A stretch of DNA of 64,000 bases from Lachnoanaerobaculum sp. OBRC5-5. Its GTDB lineage: Bacteria > Bacillota > Clostridia > Lachnospirales > Lachnospiraceae. Shown here piece after piece: positions 48,901 to 56,177 of this stretch (its first letter is position 1; every line of letters begins with the position of its first letter). The DNA lies in contig NZ_JH815185.1 of the NCBI RefSeq assembly GCF_000296385.1, forward strand, positions 2,221,281 through 2,285,280, given 5' to 3'. Under the pieces are notes generated by a model. The model was not told the DNA's origin, made no database searches, and saw only the letters and a list, made by a program, of their open reading frames with translations. The position numbers and the translations under genes were made by a program.

Positions 48901-48968
48901 ACAGTATTCTTTCGGGAAGAATACTTACTGAGGATGAAAAGATACAAATCGGTTTGACTACCAAATAA
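45921..48968 (+). CDS. TIR-transmembrane-beta-propeller protein
   Basis: A 1015-residue protein. Residues 27-150 are a TIR domain: YDAFISYRHVEPDQSIAKQV (box 1), FRDREELAARDLSASIEEAL, and SEWCQREIEIF, where Glu114 sits at the position of the catalytic NADase glutamate. A basic stretch (RDKERKNKR) precedes one membrane helix at about 226-248, so the TIR should be cytoplasmic and the C-terminal 750 residues outside. After a helical linker come WD40/propeller-like blades, clearest at GHTQQVKVVRFSNDNRYLAS, with repeated F-S-x-D/N-x-S/N-x-x turns; later blades are degenerate. The upstream gene ends at 45918; a TTG at 45915 overlapping it is an alternative start. A strong terminator follows. Confidence 0.85.
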   Translation: MEKEQNHRQNVDEMQKAANEYKEKSYKYDAFISYRHVEPDQSIAKQVHQLIETFKAPKEFYQNGKRPTFRVFRDREELAARDLSASIEEALATSRYLIVICSKRTPLSEWCQREIEIFKSLHGEERIIPVLIEGEPDEAFPLPLKEMKKDDGHEILAADIRPDDIFKTDFSGYEKLQQSDKSKLKELTKKSLDILKTEKYRIMATVLGCSFGDLKQRDKERKNKRILTVSTLSGVVFLIFGLFMANAYQKAELARQEAVQSNASILMKRSKDFTKEGDFIKAVLVAKEAMKSIKPDMKYYDTLKAEEDTIFNSMIYHSGASTLTSISTKNIFTYMDVSKDEKYVAYGFDNNYTAIASVDNGEVLKILPGHTQQVKVVRFSNDNRYLASFSFDNTCIIYDVETGEERAKIETEGVPMLVRFSEDDSKLTLITFNNNTSTNFYLYDTADWKQTGGFVIDSLIKNADIKSDASEAIIITNPDSDDQITRRSLTDGSIIEVIPSLTVNTVEPGVIKNKQYKTAAYSADGESILLNTQNDLIKVKYDNRELFHQEISINFNDPKVIYESENGDKIAIKSNNTVYILDGKTGETINKIYIQDLKYYTYNSNTNTVVGFSENGNYSVWKDGAITDSNLNYGGILPIEYIFLKDGSKVLASSHDSQTIKIIDLKSRISSDSIYARIVSNSNDSSKMLLFDGNDVFISEDDGKTSKKIPFNNNITYGIAATFKDQKISNDGRYYTVLGIDKDTPDKKPTLSIYDIENDTINNIYINAMDSILSFSNDSKQIFVLDAVEGLNVYSTDSFEKVKNYNDIKESSGNIKLSEDSKIFVINKYSGISSIYNLETGEHIEDIPGEVLYVENGAGEIRAKGIQNNTAFTWSSKTGLKSWEMDEACSQTPLSLKDVNLYNANADILLMIRNNDTERKCYVVDFSTGRLKMALNSTLKEYAVNGHISSDGKMIAVDQNYYADYDFNAGKNNQYIESTVYKILNEEEVANEIDSILSGRILTEDEKIQIGLTTK

Positions 48969-48969
48969 A

Positions 48970-49013
48970 AAATGTCCCCCTAATCTTAGGATTAGCGGGG
49001 ACATCTGCATTTT
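48970..49013. terminator. Bidirectional terminator after the TIR gene
   Basis: Stem GTCCCCCTAATC with GATTAGCGGGGAC and a small loop; A-rich 5' flank and T-rich 3' flank make it work for both convergent genes. Confidence 0.8.
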
Positions 49014-49014
49014 A

Positions 49015-49461
49015 TTATTTTTTGAAAAGTTTTGCAAAAAAGCCTTTTTTCTTAGGCTCGGCTTTTACGATTTTACCGCCCTTTACACTCTTTATATCTG
49101 AGATATAAATACCGCTTACTACCGCTTTTACTTCTGTCTTTAGCGGTATAGATGCGAATACCTTTTCATCTGCCATCAATGTCATGATCTTCGGACCTAC
49201 CTTTGCTTTTACAATAGGCACTTTAGACCATTTGAGGTACCATGGGGTTTGCTCATAAACGATTTTCGGCAAACCTGATTCTTTTATCTTCAGTTTCTTT
49301 TTATCTATAATAAGCATAGAAACAGTTTGTTTGGCAGCTTCCATAGCGGCCTGGGATTCTACTTGTTTTGTCTCCATTTTTCTTCCGAAGAAGTATAGTG
49401 CAACTAAGGCGACAAGTAATATAACGAGTATGACAATAAGTATTGTCAAAAATGTTCTCAC
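49015..49461 (-). CDS. Small single-pass membrane protein, unknown function
   Basis: A 148-residue protein with one N-terminal membrane helix (about residues 4-27) and a basic, Lys-rich C terminus (AEPKKKGFFAKLFKK). The middle (about 50-130) has short beta-like stretches and no motif I recognise. It begins with GTG behind GGAGGAA; an in-frame ATG at 49509 is possible but would put the ribosome binding site inside the frame. It is convergent with the TIR gene and sits between it and the nicotinamidase-like gene. Unrecognised family. Confidence 0.65.
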   Translation of the reverse strand: MRTFLTILIVILVILLVALVALYFFGRKMETKQVESQAAMEAAKQTVSMLIIDKKKLKIKESGLPKIVYEQTPWYLKWSKVPIVKAKVGPKIMTLMADEKVFASIPLKTEVKAVVSGIYISDIKSVKGGKIVKAEPKKKGFFAKLFKK

Positions 49462-49678
49462 TTTTCGTTCCTCCAAAAAATAAAAATTGTGAAGTATCAC
49501 TGACGACAATTATATCAAAATCTTAACAATTTATCAACAATTTATCAAGATACTCATAGTACAATGGTTATTACAGGTTTGTATTTTTAGGTTTAATGTC
49601 AATAAAGACATGTGTTATAATACGAAAGACAAAAGAGCTGTGTTAGGAATTTAAATAAAATATTACAGTGGAGGTTAT

Positions 49679-50200
49679 ATGAGAAAGATATTGATTGTTA
49701 TAGATATGCAAAATGATTTTATTGACGGGAGCCTTGGAACAAAGGAAGCGGAGGCCATTGTAAAAGGTGTAACAGATAAAATCAAGGAGTACAAAAAAGA
49801 AGATGTATTTGCGACTATGGATACTCATAAAGACAGTTATCTTCAAAGTCAGGAAGGTAAGAATCTTCCGGTAGAGCATTGTATAGAAGATACTAATGGT
49901 TGGGAGTTGCATCCGGATATATCAAAGCTTATTGATCCGGAAAATATCTTTAAAAAACCGAGTTTCGGAAGTGTGGATCTGGCAAATAAGATGCTTGAGA
50001 TATCAAAAAAGGAAGATATTGAAATAGAGTTGGTAGGACTTTGCACCGATATATGTGTTGTATCAAATGCACTTTTAATTAAAGCATTTCTGCCGGAAGT
50101 AAAAATTTCAGTTGATTCAAATTGCTGTGCCGGAGTTACTGTTGAAAAGCATAATGCCGCACTGGAAACATTGAGAAGCTGTCAAGTGGAGATAAAATAA
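49679..50200 (+). CDS. Nicotinamidase-like cysteine hydrolase (isochorismatase family)
   Basis: A 173-residue cysteine hydrolase. The catalytic triad is visible as Asp9 in VIDMQNDF, Lys93 in FKKPSFGS and Cys126 in GLCTDICVVSN; metal ligands Asp48, His50 (MDTHKDSY) and His67 (LPVEHC) are all present, which is the nicotinamidase rather than generic isochorismatase pattern. It would convert nicotinamide to nicotinic acid for NAD salvage. GGAGG precedes the start. It stands alone after a promoter-sized gap. Confidence 0.87.
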   Translation: MRKILIVIDMQNDFIDGSLGTKEAEAIVKGVTDKIKEYKKEDVFATMDTHKDSYLQSQEGKNLPVEHCIEDTNGWELHPDISKLIDPENIFKKPSFGSVDLANKMLEISKKEDIEIELVGLCTDICVVSNALLIKAFLPEVKISVDSNCCAGVTVEKHNAALETLRSCQVEIK

Positions 50201-50217
50201 AATATTTGAGTAAATAT

Positions 50218-50261
50218 AAAAAGCCTTACATTCAAGTTAAACTTGTTTGTAAGGCTTTTTT
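50218..50261 (+). terminator. Terminator of the nicotinamidase-like gene
   Basis: Stem AAAAAGCCTTACA with TGTAAGGCTTTTT and an internal CAAGTT/AACTTG hairpin, then T residues. Confidence 0.8.
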
Positions 50262-50311
50262 TCACATATTCTTCACAAATTAGCCTGTTTTTTTCAGTTT
50301 CATTTCAGTTT
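50261..50311 (+). promoter_or_regulatory. Direct repeats with 11-bp phasing upstream of the surface-polymer operon
   Basis: TTCACA at 50261 and 50272, and TTTCAGTTT at 50292 and 50303: two pairs with exactly 11-bp spacing, about one to two helical turns apart. OmpR/PhoB-class regulators typically bind such tandem repeats, and an OmpR-type regulator is encoded at the far end of this operon. The overlap with the preceding terminator's T-run is minimal. Confidence 0.6.
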
Positions 50312-50386
50312 ACTTGTGTATTCTTAGGGCATGAAAGGAAAACATTCCTTTAAAAATAATTTGAATATAAGAGAAATGAGGAGCTT

Positions 50387-52339
50387 ATGAAAAGAGAGAC
50401 AACAGATAAGAATAAGAAGATTAATAAAAATATTGCATTTTCATTGATGGGAATGGGACTGATGCTTAGCTTAGGAGCATGCAATGCATCACAGGATGCA
50501 AGTGCAGCAACTGTAAGTGCAAATGTAAACAGTAATAAAACTCAAAAAACTCAGGGAAATGAAACAAGTATAAGTATTGATAATAATACAGTTTCAATAA
50601 ACGGAGACGGAGCAAGCATTGAGGGAAAGGTCATTACAATAAGCAAGGCCGGAACATATCGATTAAGCGGAAAGCTTGATGAAGGACAGATAGTTGTAGA
50701 TTCAGACGGAGATGTAAACTTAAACCTTGATAATTTTACAATATCAAATTCAACAGATGCTCCGATAGTCGGAAAGAGCGGAAATATAAATATCAACCTT
50801 GTTGACGGTAGTGATAATAAGATAAGCGATACCAGAGCTGCAAACACTCAGGATGAGAACAGTTCAAATGAGACAAAGGCATATGATGCTGCAATTTATG
50901 CTGAAGCGGATATAAACATTACAGGAAGTGGAAAGCTTACAGTGGAAGGTGGATATGAGGATGCTATTCATTCAAAATCCAATTTAAATATTGAAAGCGG
51001 AAGCTACTCCATTACAGCTTCACATCATGGTTTAAACGGAAAGAAAACTCTTGTTGTAAAGAACGGAAGTTTTGATATTACAACAGTGGAGGATGCAATT
51101 CATTCAAAGGGTGATGTTACTTTTGAAAACGGTGAATTAAATATAAATGTAGGTGATGACGCATTACATGCCGATAATACATTGACTGTTAAAGACGGAA
51201 AGATAAATATAAATTCTTCAAATGAAGGATTGGAAGGAGTGACGGTAAATATTGAAGGTGGAAATATTCTTGTAAATTCTACCGATGACGGGATCAATGC
51301 AGCAGGAGATTCTGAGGACGGATCACAGCTTAGTTATGCTATCAATATCTCAGGAGGAGATATAAAGATAATTCCGGGTGGTGACGGTATAGACTCTAAC
51401 GGAGATTTGAATGTTTCAGGAGGAAATATAGTTGTAGACGGACCTTCAAATGGTGGAAATGCACCTGTTGACTATGACGGAACAGGTACTATTACAGGAG
51501 GAAGCATACTTGCAACAGGTAATTCCGGAATGTTCCAGGGATTTAACGGAAATAATCAGGGTCAGTCAAGCATTATCTATTATTTGGATAATAATGCGGC
51601 TACAGGAGCTACTATAAAGATCAGTGATGAATCAGGAAAGGAAATCTTCTCATCAGCAGATCAGACTCAGAGCTATAATGCCGTTTTATACAGTAGTGCT
51701 GAGATTGAAAGCGGAAAAACTTATAAGGTAAGTGTAGGAGACAGTGAGGGTTCTGTTACTGCAGGAGACTCACAGGGAGGAAACTTCGGTCATCCACCAA
51801 TGGGTGGAATGGGAGGAAATAATCAGGGCCAACCACCACAGGGACAGCCGCCGGAGATGAATGGCAACTTCCAGGGAAGAGGTCAGGGAAATAACCAGGA
51901 ACAACCGCCGATGGGCCAACCACCGGAGATGAACGACAACTTCCAGGGAAGAGGTCAGGGAAATAATCAAGGTCAGCCACCAATGGGCCAACCGCCGCAG
52001 GGAGGACCAAATGGCAACTCACAGGGAAGAGGTCAGGGAAATAATCAAGGTCAGCCACCAATGGGCCAACCGCCGCAGGGAGGACCAAATGGTAACTCAC
52101 AGGGAAGAGGTTATGGAAACAACCAAGGACAACCACCAATGGGCCAGCCACCGCAGGGAGGACCAAATGGCAACTCACAGGGAAGAGGTCAGGGAAATAA
52201 TCAAGGTCAGCCACCAATGGGTCAGCCGCCACAGAATGAAAACAATCAGAGCAGTAAAAATAAAACTGATTCTAAGAAGAAAAAGAATAAGCAAAAAAGT
52301 AATCAAAAGACAGGAGATACATCCGGAAAGGAGAAGTAA
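50387..52339 (+). CDS. Carbohydrate-binding (Cthe_2159-type) lipoprotein with PQG repeat tail
   Basis: A 650-residue surface protein. A lipobox (LSLGAC, Cys about residue 32) suggests lipid anchoring. Residues 50-430 form a beta-helix-like domain with many short repeats (INITGSGKLTVEGGYEDAIHSK, GDDALHADNTLTVKDG), matching the Cthe_2159 polysaccharide-binding family (DUF4353). From residue 477 to about 616 a low-complexity tail repeats GNNQGQPPMGQPPQGGPNGN about six times, followed by a Lys-rich end. It starts the operon with the glycosyltransferase (one-base overlap at TAATG). Likely role: binding or organising a surface polysaccharide. Confidence 0.83.
   Translation: MKRETTDKNKKINKNIAFSLMGMGLMLSLGACNASQDASAATVSANVNSNKTQKTQGNETSISIDNNTVSINGDGASIEGKVITISKAGTYRLSGKLDEGQIVVDSDGDVNLNLDNFTISNSTDAPIVGKSGNININLVDGSDNKISDTRAANTQDENSSNETKAYDAAIYAEADINITGSGKLTVEGGYEDAIHSKSNLNIESGSYSITASHHGLNGKKTLVVKNGSFDITTVEDAIHSKGDVTFENGELNINVGDDALHADNTLTVKDGKININSSNEGLEGVTVNIEGGNILVNSTDDGINAAGDSEDGSQLSYAINISGGDIKIIPGGDGIDSNGDLNVSGGNIVVDGPSNGGNAPVDYDGTGTITGGSILATGNSGMFQGFNGNNQGQSSIIYYLDNNAATGATIKISDESGKEIFSSADQTQSYNAVLYSSAEIESGKTYKVSVGDSEGSVTAGDSQGGNFGHPPMGGMGGNNQGQPPQGQPPEMNGNFQGRGQGNNQEQPPMGQPPEMNDNFQGRGQGNNQGQPPMGQPPQGGPNGNSQGRGQGNNQGQPPMGQPPQGGPNGNSQGRGYGNNQGQPPMGQPPQGGPNGNSQGRGQGNNQGQPPMGQPPQNENNQSSKNKTDSKKKKNKQKSNQKTGDTSGKEK
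51815..52234 (+). repeat. In-frame tandem repeats of about 72-78 bp encoding a Gly/Pro/Gln tail
   Basis: Six units of 24-26 codons starting GNNQ; units 3-5 are almost identical at DNA level while units 1-2 carry EMN-NF instead of QGGPNGNS. Multiples of three keep the frame when copies are gained or lost. Confidence 0.85.
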
Positions 52340-53409
52340 TGAAAAGAAAATTTGCCCTAATACCGGCATATAAGCCAAATGAAAATTTGATATATTTTGT
52401 GCAGTCCATTGAAGCAAGAGGGATAGAGGTAGTAGTGGTGAATGACGGTTCAGGGGAAGAATATCTTCCCCTCTTTTCACAACTTGAAAAGAACAGCAGA
52501 GCAAAGGTCATTCACTTTTATGTAAATCAGGGAAAGGGGGCTGCGTTAAAGGAAGGACTGTCCTATTTAAATAAAATAGATGATGATTTTACAGTAATAA
52601 CCTTAGATGCAGACGGTCAGCATTCGCTAAAGGATGCATTATACCTGCTTGATAAATCCATGGAAAGTGAAGACAGCTTGATACTTGGATCAAGAGAGCA
52701 ATCAAAGGATTCACCTCTCAGATCAAGAATAGGCAACTATATCACAAAGAAAGTATTTTATTTTTCAACAGGAGTAAATATTGAAGATACTCAAACCGGA
52801 ATGAGAGCATTTCATAAAAGTATGATACCGGAACTTCTCAAAATAAAGGGAGAGAGGTATGAGTATGAGATGAATATGTTACTTGATTTTGCAAGAAAAG
52901 GTATAAGGATGAAGGAATACACAATTGAAACAATATATATCAATGACAATGAGGAAAGCCACTTTGATACTATAAAGGATTCAGCAAGAATATACAGCCA
53001 AATCATTAAGTTTTGTGGAAGCTCTATCCTATCCTTTATTATAGATTTTTTACTTTACACAGTATGCTTCTTTTTATCAGGAAGCATAATACTCTCAAAT
53101 GCGATTGCCCGCATTATATCACTGCACTTCAACTTTTTGGTAAATAAAAAGTTTGTTTTTAAAAATTATAAAAAAGATGAGAAGAATCTTGCCAAAGAAT
53201 ATATTTCATATTTGGGGCTTGCGGTATTTATATTTTTAATGAATACATTGATTCTTCGAGGAATGGTGGAAGCATTAAATATTAATGCATATTTGGCTAA
53301 GATAATAACAGAAGCAGTTTTGTTTACAGTATCATATTTTGTGCAAAGACATTTGGTATTTGCAAAGAAAACTGTAAGAGAAAGCGATTATGCAGCTTCT
53401 TTAAAATAG
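52339..53409 (+). CDS. GT2 glycosyltransferase with C-terminal GtrA membrane domain
   Basis: A 356-residue enzyme: family 2 glycosyltransferase at residues 1-215 (nucleotide-sugar site AYKPNENL and VVNDGSGE, metal site DADGQH near 92), followed by a GtrA-like domain with four membrane helices (about 225-345, FIIDFLLYTVCFFLSG, HFNFLVNKKFVF). Such fusions make polyprenyl-phosphate sugars (dolichol-phosphate-mannose-like) and may help flip them. ATG overlaps the preceding stop codon (TAATG). Probably supplies a lipid-linked sugar for the surface polymer handled by this operon. Confidence 0.9.
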   Translation: MKRKFALIPAYKPNENLIYFVQSIEARGIEVVVVNDGSGEEYLPLFSQLEKNSRAKVIHFYVNQGKGAALKEGLSYLNKIDDDFTVITLDADGQHSLKDALYLLDKSMESEDSLILGSREQSKDSPLRSRIGNYITKKVFYFSTGVNIEDTQTGMRAFHKSMIPELLKIKGERYEYEMNMLLDFARKGIRMKEYTIETIYINDNEESHFDTIKDSARIYSQIIKFCGSSILSFIIDFLLYTVCFFLSGSIILSNAIARIISLHFNFLVNKKFVFKNYKKDEKNLAKEYISYLGLAVFIFLMNTLILRGMVEALNINAYLAKIITEAVLFTVSYFVQRHLVFAKKTVRESDYAASLK

Positions 53410-53433
53410 ATGTTTAAATAATGAGGTAATTAT

Positions 53434-54483
53434 ATGAAGAAATTAAATAATAAGGGATTAGGCGTATTGTATGGTGTACTTTTATTTTCATTCAGTACAT
53501 ATGCGCTTTTAGATACATTTGTAATACCGCATCCGATGCAAAGTGTAATGGCTTCAAATGTAGTTGCACAAACTACAAGCAGCAGTATAAAGGAAAGCGT
53601 AGAGGCTGCCATACAAGAAAAGCTTAACGGAAATACAACCGGGAACACATCCACAGCAGATAATAACTTAACATCAGGCAGCACTACAGCTGAAAATACG
53701 GGTACAACAAGCAGTACTTCATTGACTAATGTAGAGACTGTTGAAGGTGGAACTGTTATAGGAGAGTATTCAGACAGCAATACAAGTATTACATTAAAAC
53801 AGTACAGAGCATATGACAGTGAGATATATGTGGCTGATGTAACGGTAAGTGATGTTTCCGTTTTAAAGACAGCACTTGCAAATAATACTTACGGAAGAAA
53901 TATTACCGATACAACTTCAAATATGGCAGAAGAGAATAATGCCGTTCTGGCTATCAATGGAGATTACTATGGTGCAAGACAGGCAGGATATGTTATAAGA
54001 AACGGAAATCTTTACAGAAATACTTCCGGAGACAGAGATGCCTTGGTTATAACTAAAACCGGTGAGTTTGAGTTTGTTTCAGAGAATGAGACAAGTGCAG
54101 AAGAACTTTTACAAAGCGGAGCATATCAGGTATTGTCATTCGGTCCCGTACTTTTAGATGACGGAGAAATATCTGTAGGTGAAAATGATGAAGTAGGAAT
54201 GGCAATGGCAAGCAATCCAAGAACAGCTATAGGTTACCTTGGAAATAATCATTATGTTTTCGTGGTTTCAGACGGAAGAACAAGCGAGAGTGCAGGATTA
54301 AGTCTTTATGAACTTGCAACATTTATGAAAGAACTGGGTGTAGTTGATGCATATAATCTTGACGGAGGAGGTTCATCTACAATGGTTTTTAAGGGCGAGA
54401 TCATAAATAATCCTACTACAAACGGTCACTCAAATCAGGAAAGATCTGTCAGTGATATAGTATATATAGGAGGTGAAAACTGA
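53434..54483 (+). CDS. Phosphodiester glycosidase family (NAGPA/DUF2233) exoprotein
   Basis: A 349-residue exported protein with one N-terminal membrane or signal segment (about 8-25), a Ser/Thr-rich linker (about 45-95) and a NAGPA-type catalytic domain (about 110-349). Signature stretches are VLAINGDYYGARQAGYVIRNG, NPRTAIGYLGNNHYVFVVSDGR, YNLDGGGSSTMV and the terminal NQERSVSDIVYI. The family hydrolyses sugar-1-phosphodiesters (uncovering enzyme) or acts in exopolysaccharide and teichoic-type polymer processing. The operon context supports a role in the same surface polymer. Confidence 0.88.
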   Translation: MKKLNNKGLGVLYGVLLFSFSTYALLDTFVIPHPMQSVMASNVVAQTTSSSIKESVEAAIQEKLNGNTTGNTSTADNNLTSGSTTAENTGTTSSTSLTNVETVEGGTVIGEYSDSNTSITLKQYRAYDSEIYVADVTVSDVSVLKTALANNTYGRNITDTTSNMAEENNAVLAINGDYYGARQAGYVIRNGNLYRNTSGDRDALVITKTGEFEFVSENETSAEELLQSGAYQVLSFGPVLLDDGEISVGENDEVGMAMASNPRTAIGYLGNNHYVFVVSDGRTSESAGLSLYELATFMKELGVVDAYNLDGGGSSTMVFKGEIINNPTTNGHSNQERSVSDIVYIGGEN

Positions 54484-54854
54484 TGAAGAAGTCATTGATC
54501 TATTTTGGAATCTCAATATTTGTATTTATATTCGGACAGATATATGAGTACTTTTCACATGGTGTATATTCAAGCTATATGATGTTTGCATTCTTGATAC
54601 CTTTTATAGGACTTTTTATTCCAAGTCTTTTAAACAATCTTATTTTAAAAAGAAAGATTACTGATAATGTTACACTGCCATGGAAATGTGGTATAGCAAC
54701 ACTTACAGTAGGTTCAATATACAAGGGTGTATTGGAAATCTACGGTACAAGCGGAACTTTTGAACAGGTTTATTTGATAATAGGAAGTTTACTTTGTATT
54801 ATAGCTACTATTGTATTGATAACTGCAAGAGTTAATAAAGATCAAAACTGCTAA
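54483..54854 (+). CDS. Small four-helix membrane protein, unknown function
   Basis: A 123-residue hydrophobic protein with four predicted helices (about 4-22, 28-50, 64-82, 93-113). Its start overlaps the glycosidase stop (TGATG), so it belongs to the operon. No family motif is recognised. It is followed by a strong terminator facing the convergent kinase gene. Confidence 0.75.
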   Translation: MKKSLIYFGISIFVFIFGQIYEYFSHGVYSSYMMFAFLIPFIGLFIPSLLNNLILKRKITDNVTLPWKCGIATLTVGSIYKGVLEIYGTSGTFEQVYLIIGSLLCIIATIVLITARVNKDQNC

Positions 54855-54863
54855 GTGCTTAGT

Positions 54864-54904
54864 AAAAAAGTGCCACACCGGAAAGTTCGGAGTGGCACTT
54901 TTTG
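54864..54904. terminator. Bidirectional terminator between the surface operon and the two-component system
   Basis: Perfect-like stem AAAAAGTGCCAC-CCG with CGG-GTGGCACTTTTT and a 7-base loop; T-runs on both strands. Confidence 0.85.
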
Positions 54905-54911
54905 CAATTAA

Positions 54912-56177
54912 TTATATATGAAAATATATATCAAAACATATTTTTTTATTTTTACTTGATACCTTTATTTCTCCTCTATGCATAAGTACGATTTCCTTTG
55001 CTATAGGAAGCCCAAGTCCATAACCGGTACCTGAGTGAGATTCATCAAGTCTATAGAAACGCTTGAATATATTGACCGTATCTTCCTTTGAGAGTTCTTT
55101 TTCCACATCATTTTCCACTGATAAAACAATATTGTTTTTTTTATTAGTAAGAGTAAGAGCGGTATGTGATACGGAGTACTTCATGGCATTTTCTAAAAGG
55201 ATTGAGATAAGATCCTTTATTTTATTTGTATCTCCCAAAACAGAAATATTATTCTCTATATCATAATTCAGTTCTTTGGAATTTTCAAAAAATAAAGGTT
55301 CAAAAAACAGACATTCTTTAGTAACTATATCTGATAAATTTATTTTTCCCATTTGCTCTTTTCTATCCTGCCAGTTTTCCAGTCTGCTAAGATCAAGCAA
55401 ATCCTGTGTCAAATGCTTCATTCTTTCACTCATCTCATCAATACCGTCAATATTCTTCTTAAGTAAATCCATATTTTCCGCTTGGAAAGAATGTTTTGAT
55501 ATAGTTTTTTGAATATTTCCCACATTATTTATGATAACTGTGAGAGGTGTTTTAAGCTCATGTGATGCATCTGAAATAAACTGTCGCTGTGAAGCAATAG
55601 CATCACTTACCGGTCGAATACTCTTTTTTACAAAGTATTTGGAGAAAAGTATTATCACTGTAGACAGTATAAAAAAAAGCAGTACAAGCAAAACCGAAAG
55701 ATTATTCAAGTTTTTTATTTCTTTACTGAAATCTGTAACGGCGACACGGTACAAAGTAGGTGGTTTGTTATTATGGTGCTTTTCTTCACCTAAGTGATCG
55801 GGAGGAGAATTGACCTCACAAATATATTGCAAAGTGCCGGATTTTATAGATGAATAAAACTTATCGGTATTGTCATCTATCTTGCTTAGAGCATCTGATA
55901 TTATTTTTTCCTTTGTATCACTATCAAGAAAAAAATCGACACCATTTGTATCAATTATATTTCCCTCAGAGTCAAACATAATTTGAAAAACAGCATATGA
56001 AGTTGATACTGAATCCTGATACATGGGTGTATTTATTGCGGAAGAAAGAGTAGACCTCATACCGCTGTAAATACTGTTTCTGTTAAAGAGAAATGGGAAG
56101 ATGAGCATAAATAACAGTAAAAAGATACTTACTGATGATAAAAGCAATGTAAGCTTTTTTTGTAATTTCTCAATCAT
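54912..56177 (-). CDS. Sensor histidine kinase (HisKA/HATPase, OmpR-partner type)
   Basis: A 421-residue membrane kinase: helix 1 (about 10-30), extracytoplasmic sensor of roughly 120 residues, helix 2 (about 160-180), then the phospho-His in FISDASHELKTPLTVIINN near residue 210 and an ATPase domain with LLENAMKYS, a SGTGYGLGLPIAKEIV box and a C-terminal FDIYFHI. Its start overlaps the stop of the regulator gene by one base, so the two are coupled. It faces the surface-polymer operon, which carries candidate operator repeats. Confidence 0.94.
   Translation of the reverse strand: MIEKLQKKLTLLLSSVSIFLLLFMLIFPFLFNRNSIYSGMRSTLSSAINTPMYQDSVSTSYAVFQIMFDSEGNIIDTNGVDFFLDSDTKEKIISDALSKIDDNTDKFYSSIKSGTLQYICEVNSPPDHLGEEKHHNNKPPTLYRVAVTDFSKEIKNLNNLSVLLVLLFFILSTVIILFSKYFVKKSIRPVSDAIASQRQFISDASHELKTPLTVIINNVGNIQKTISKHSFQAENMDLLKKNIDGIDEMSERMKHLTQDLLDLSRLENWQDRKEQMGKINLSDIVTKECLFFEPLFFENSKELNYDIENNISVLGDTNKIKDLISILLENAMKYSVSHTALTLTNKKNNIVLSVENDVEKELSKEDTVNIFKRFYRLDESHSGTGYGLGLPIAKEIVLMHRGEIKVSSKNKKICFDIYFHI

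Noticed and set aside
51756-52232. A reverse-strand frame of 158 codons with repeated sequence.
   Set aside because: It is the mirror of the tandem repeats in the carbohydrate-binding lipoprotein gene; the repeat period of three multiples keeps all frames open.
51815-52234. Regular repeats resembling a CRISPR array.
   Set aside because: The units are coding, contiguous without unique spacers, and in frame with the upstream gene; no cas genes are near.
52011-52373. Forward frame of 120 codons at the end of the lipoprotein gene.
   Set aside because: It is an out-of-frame reading of the repeat tail, running into the glycosyltransferase start.
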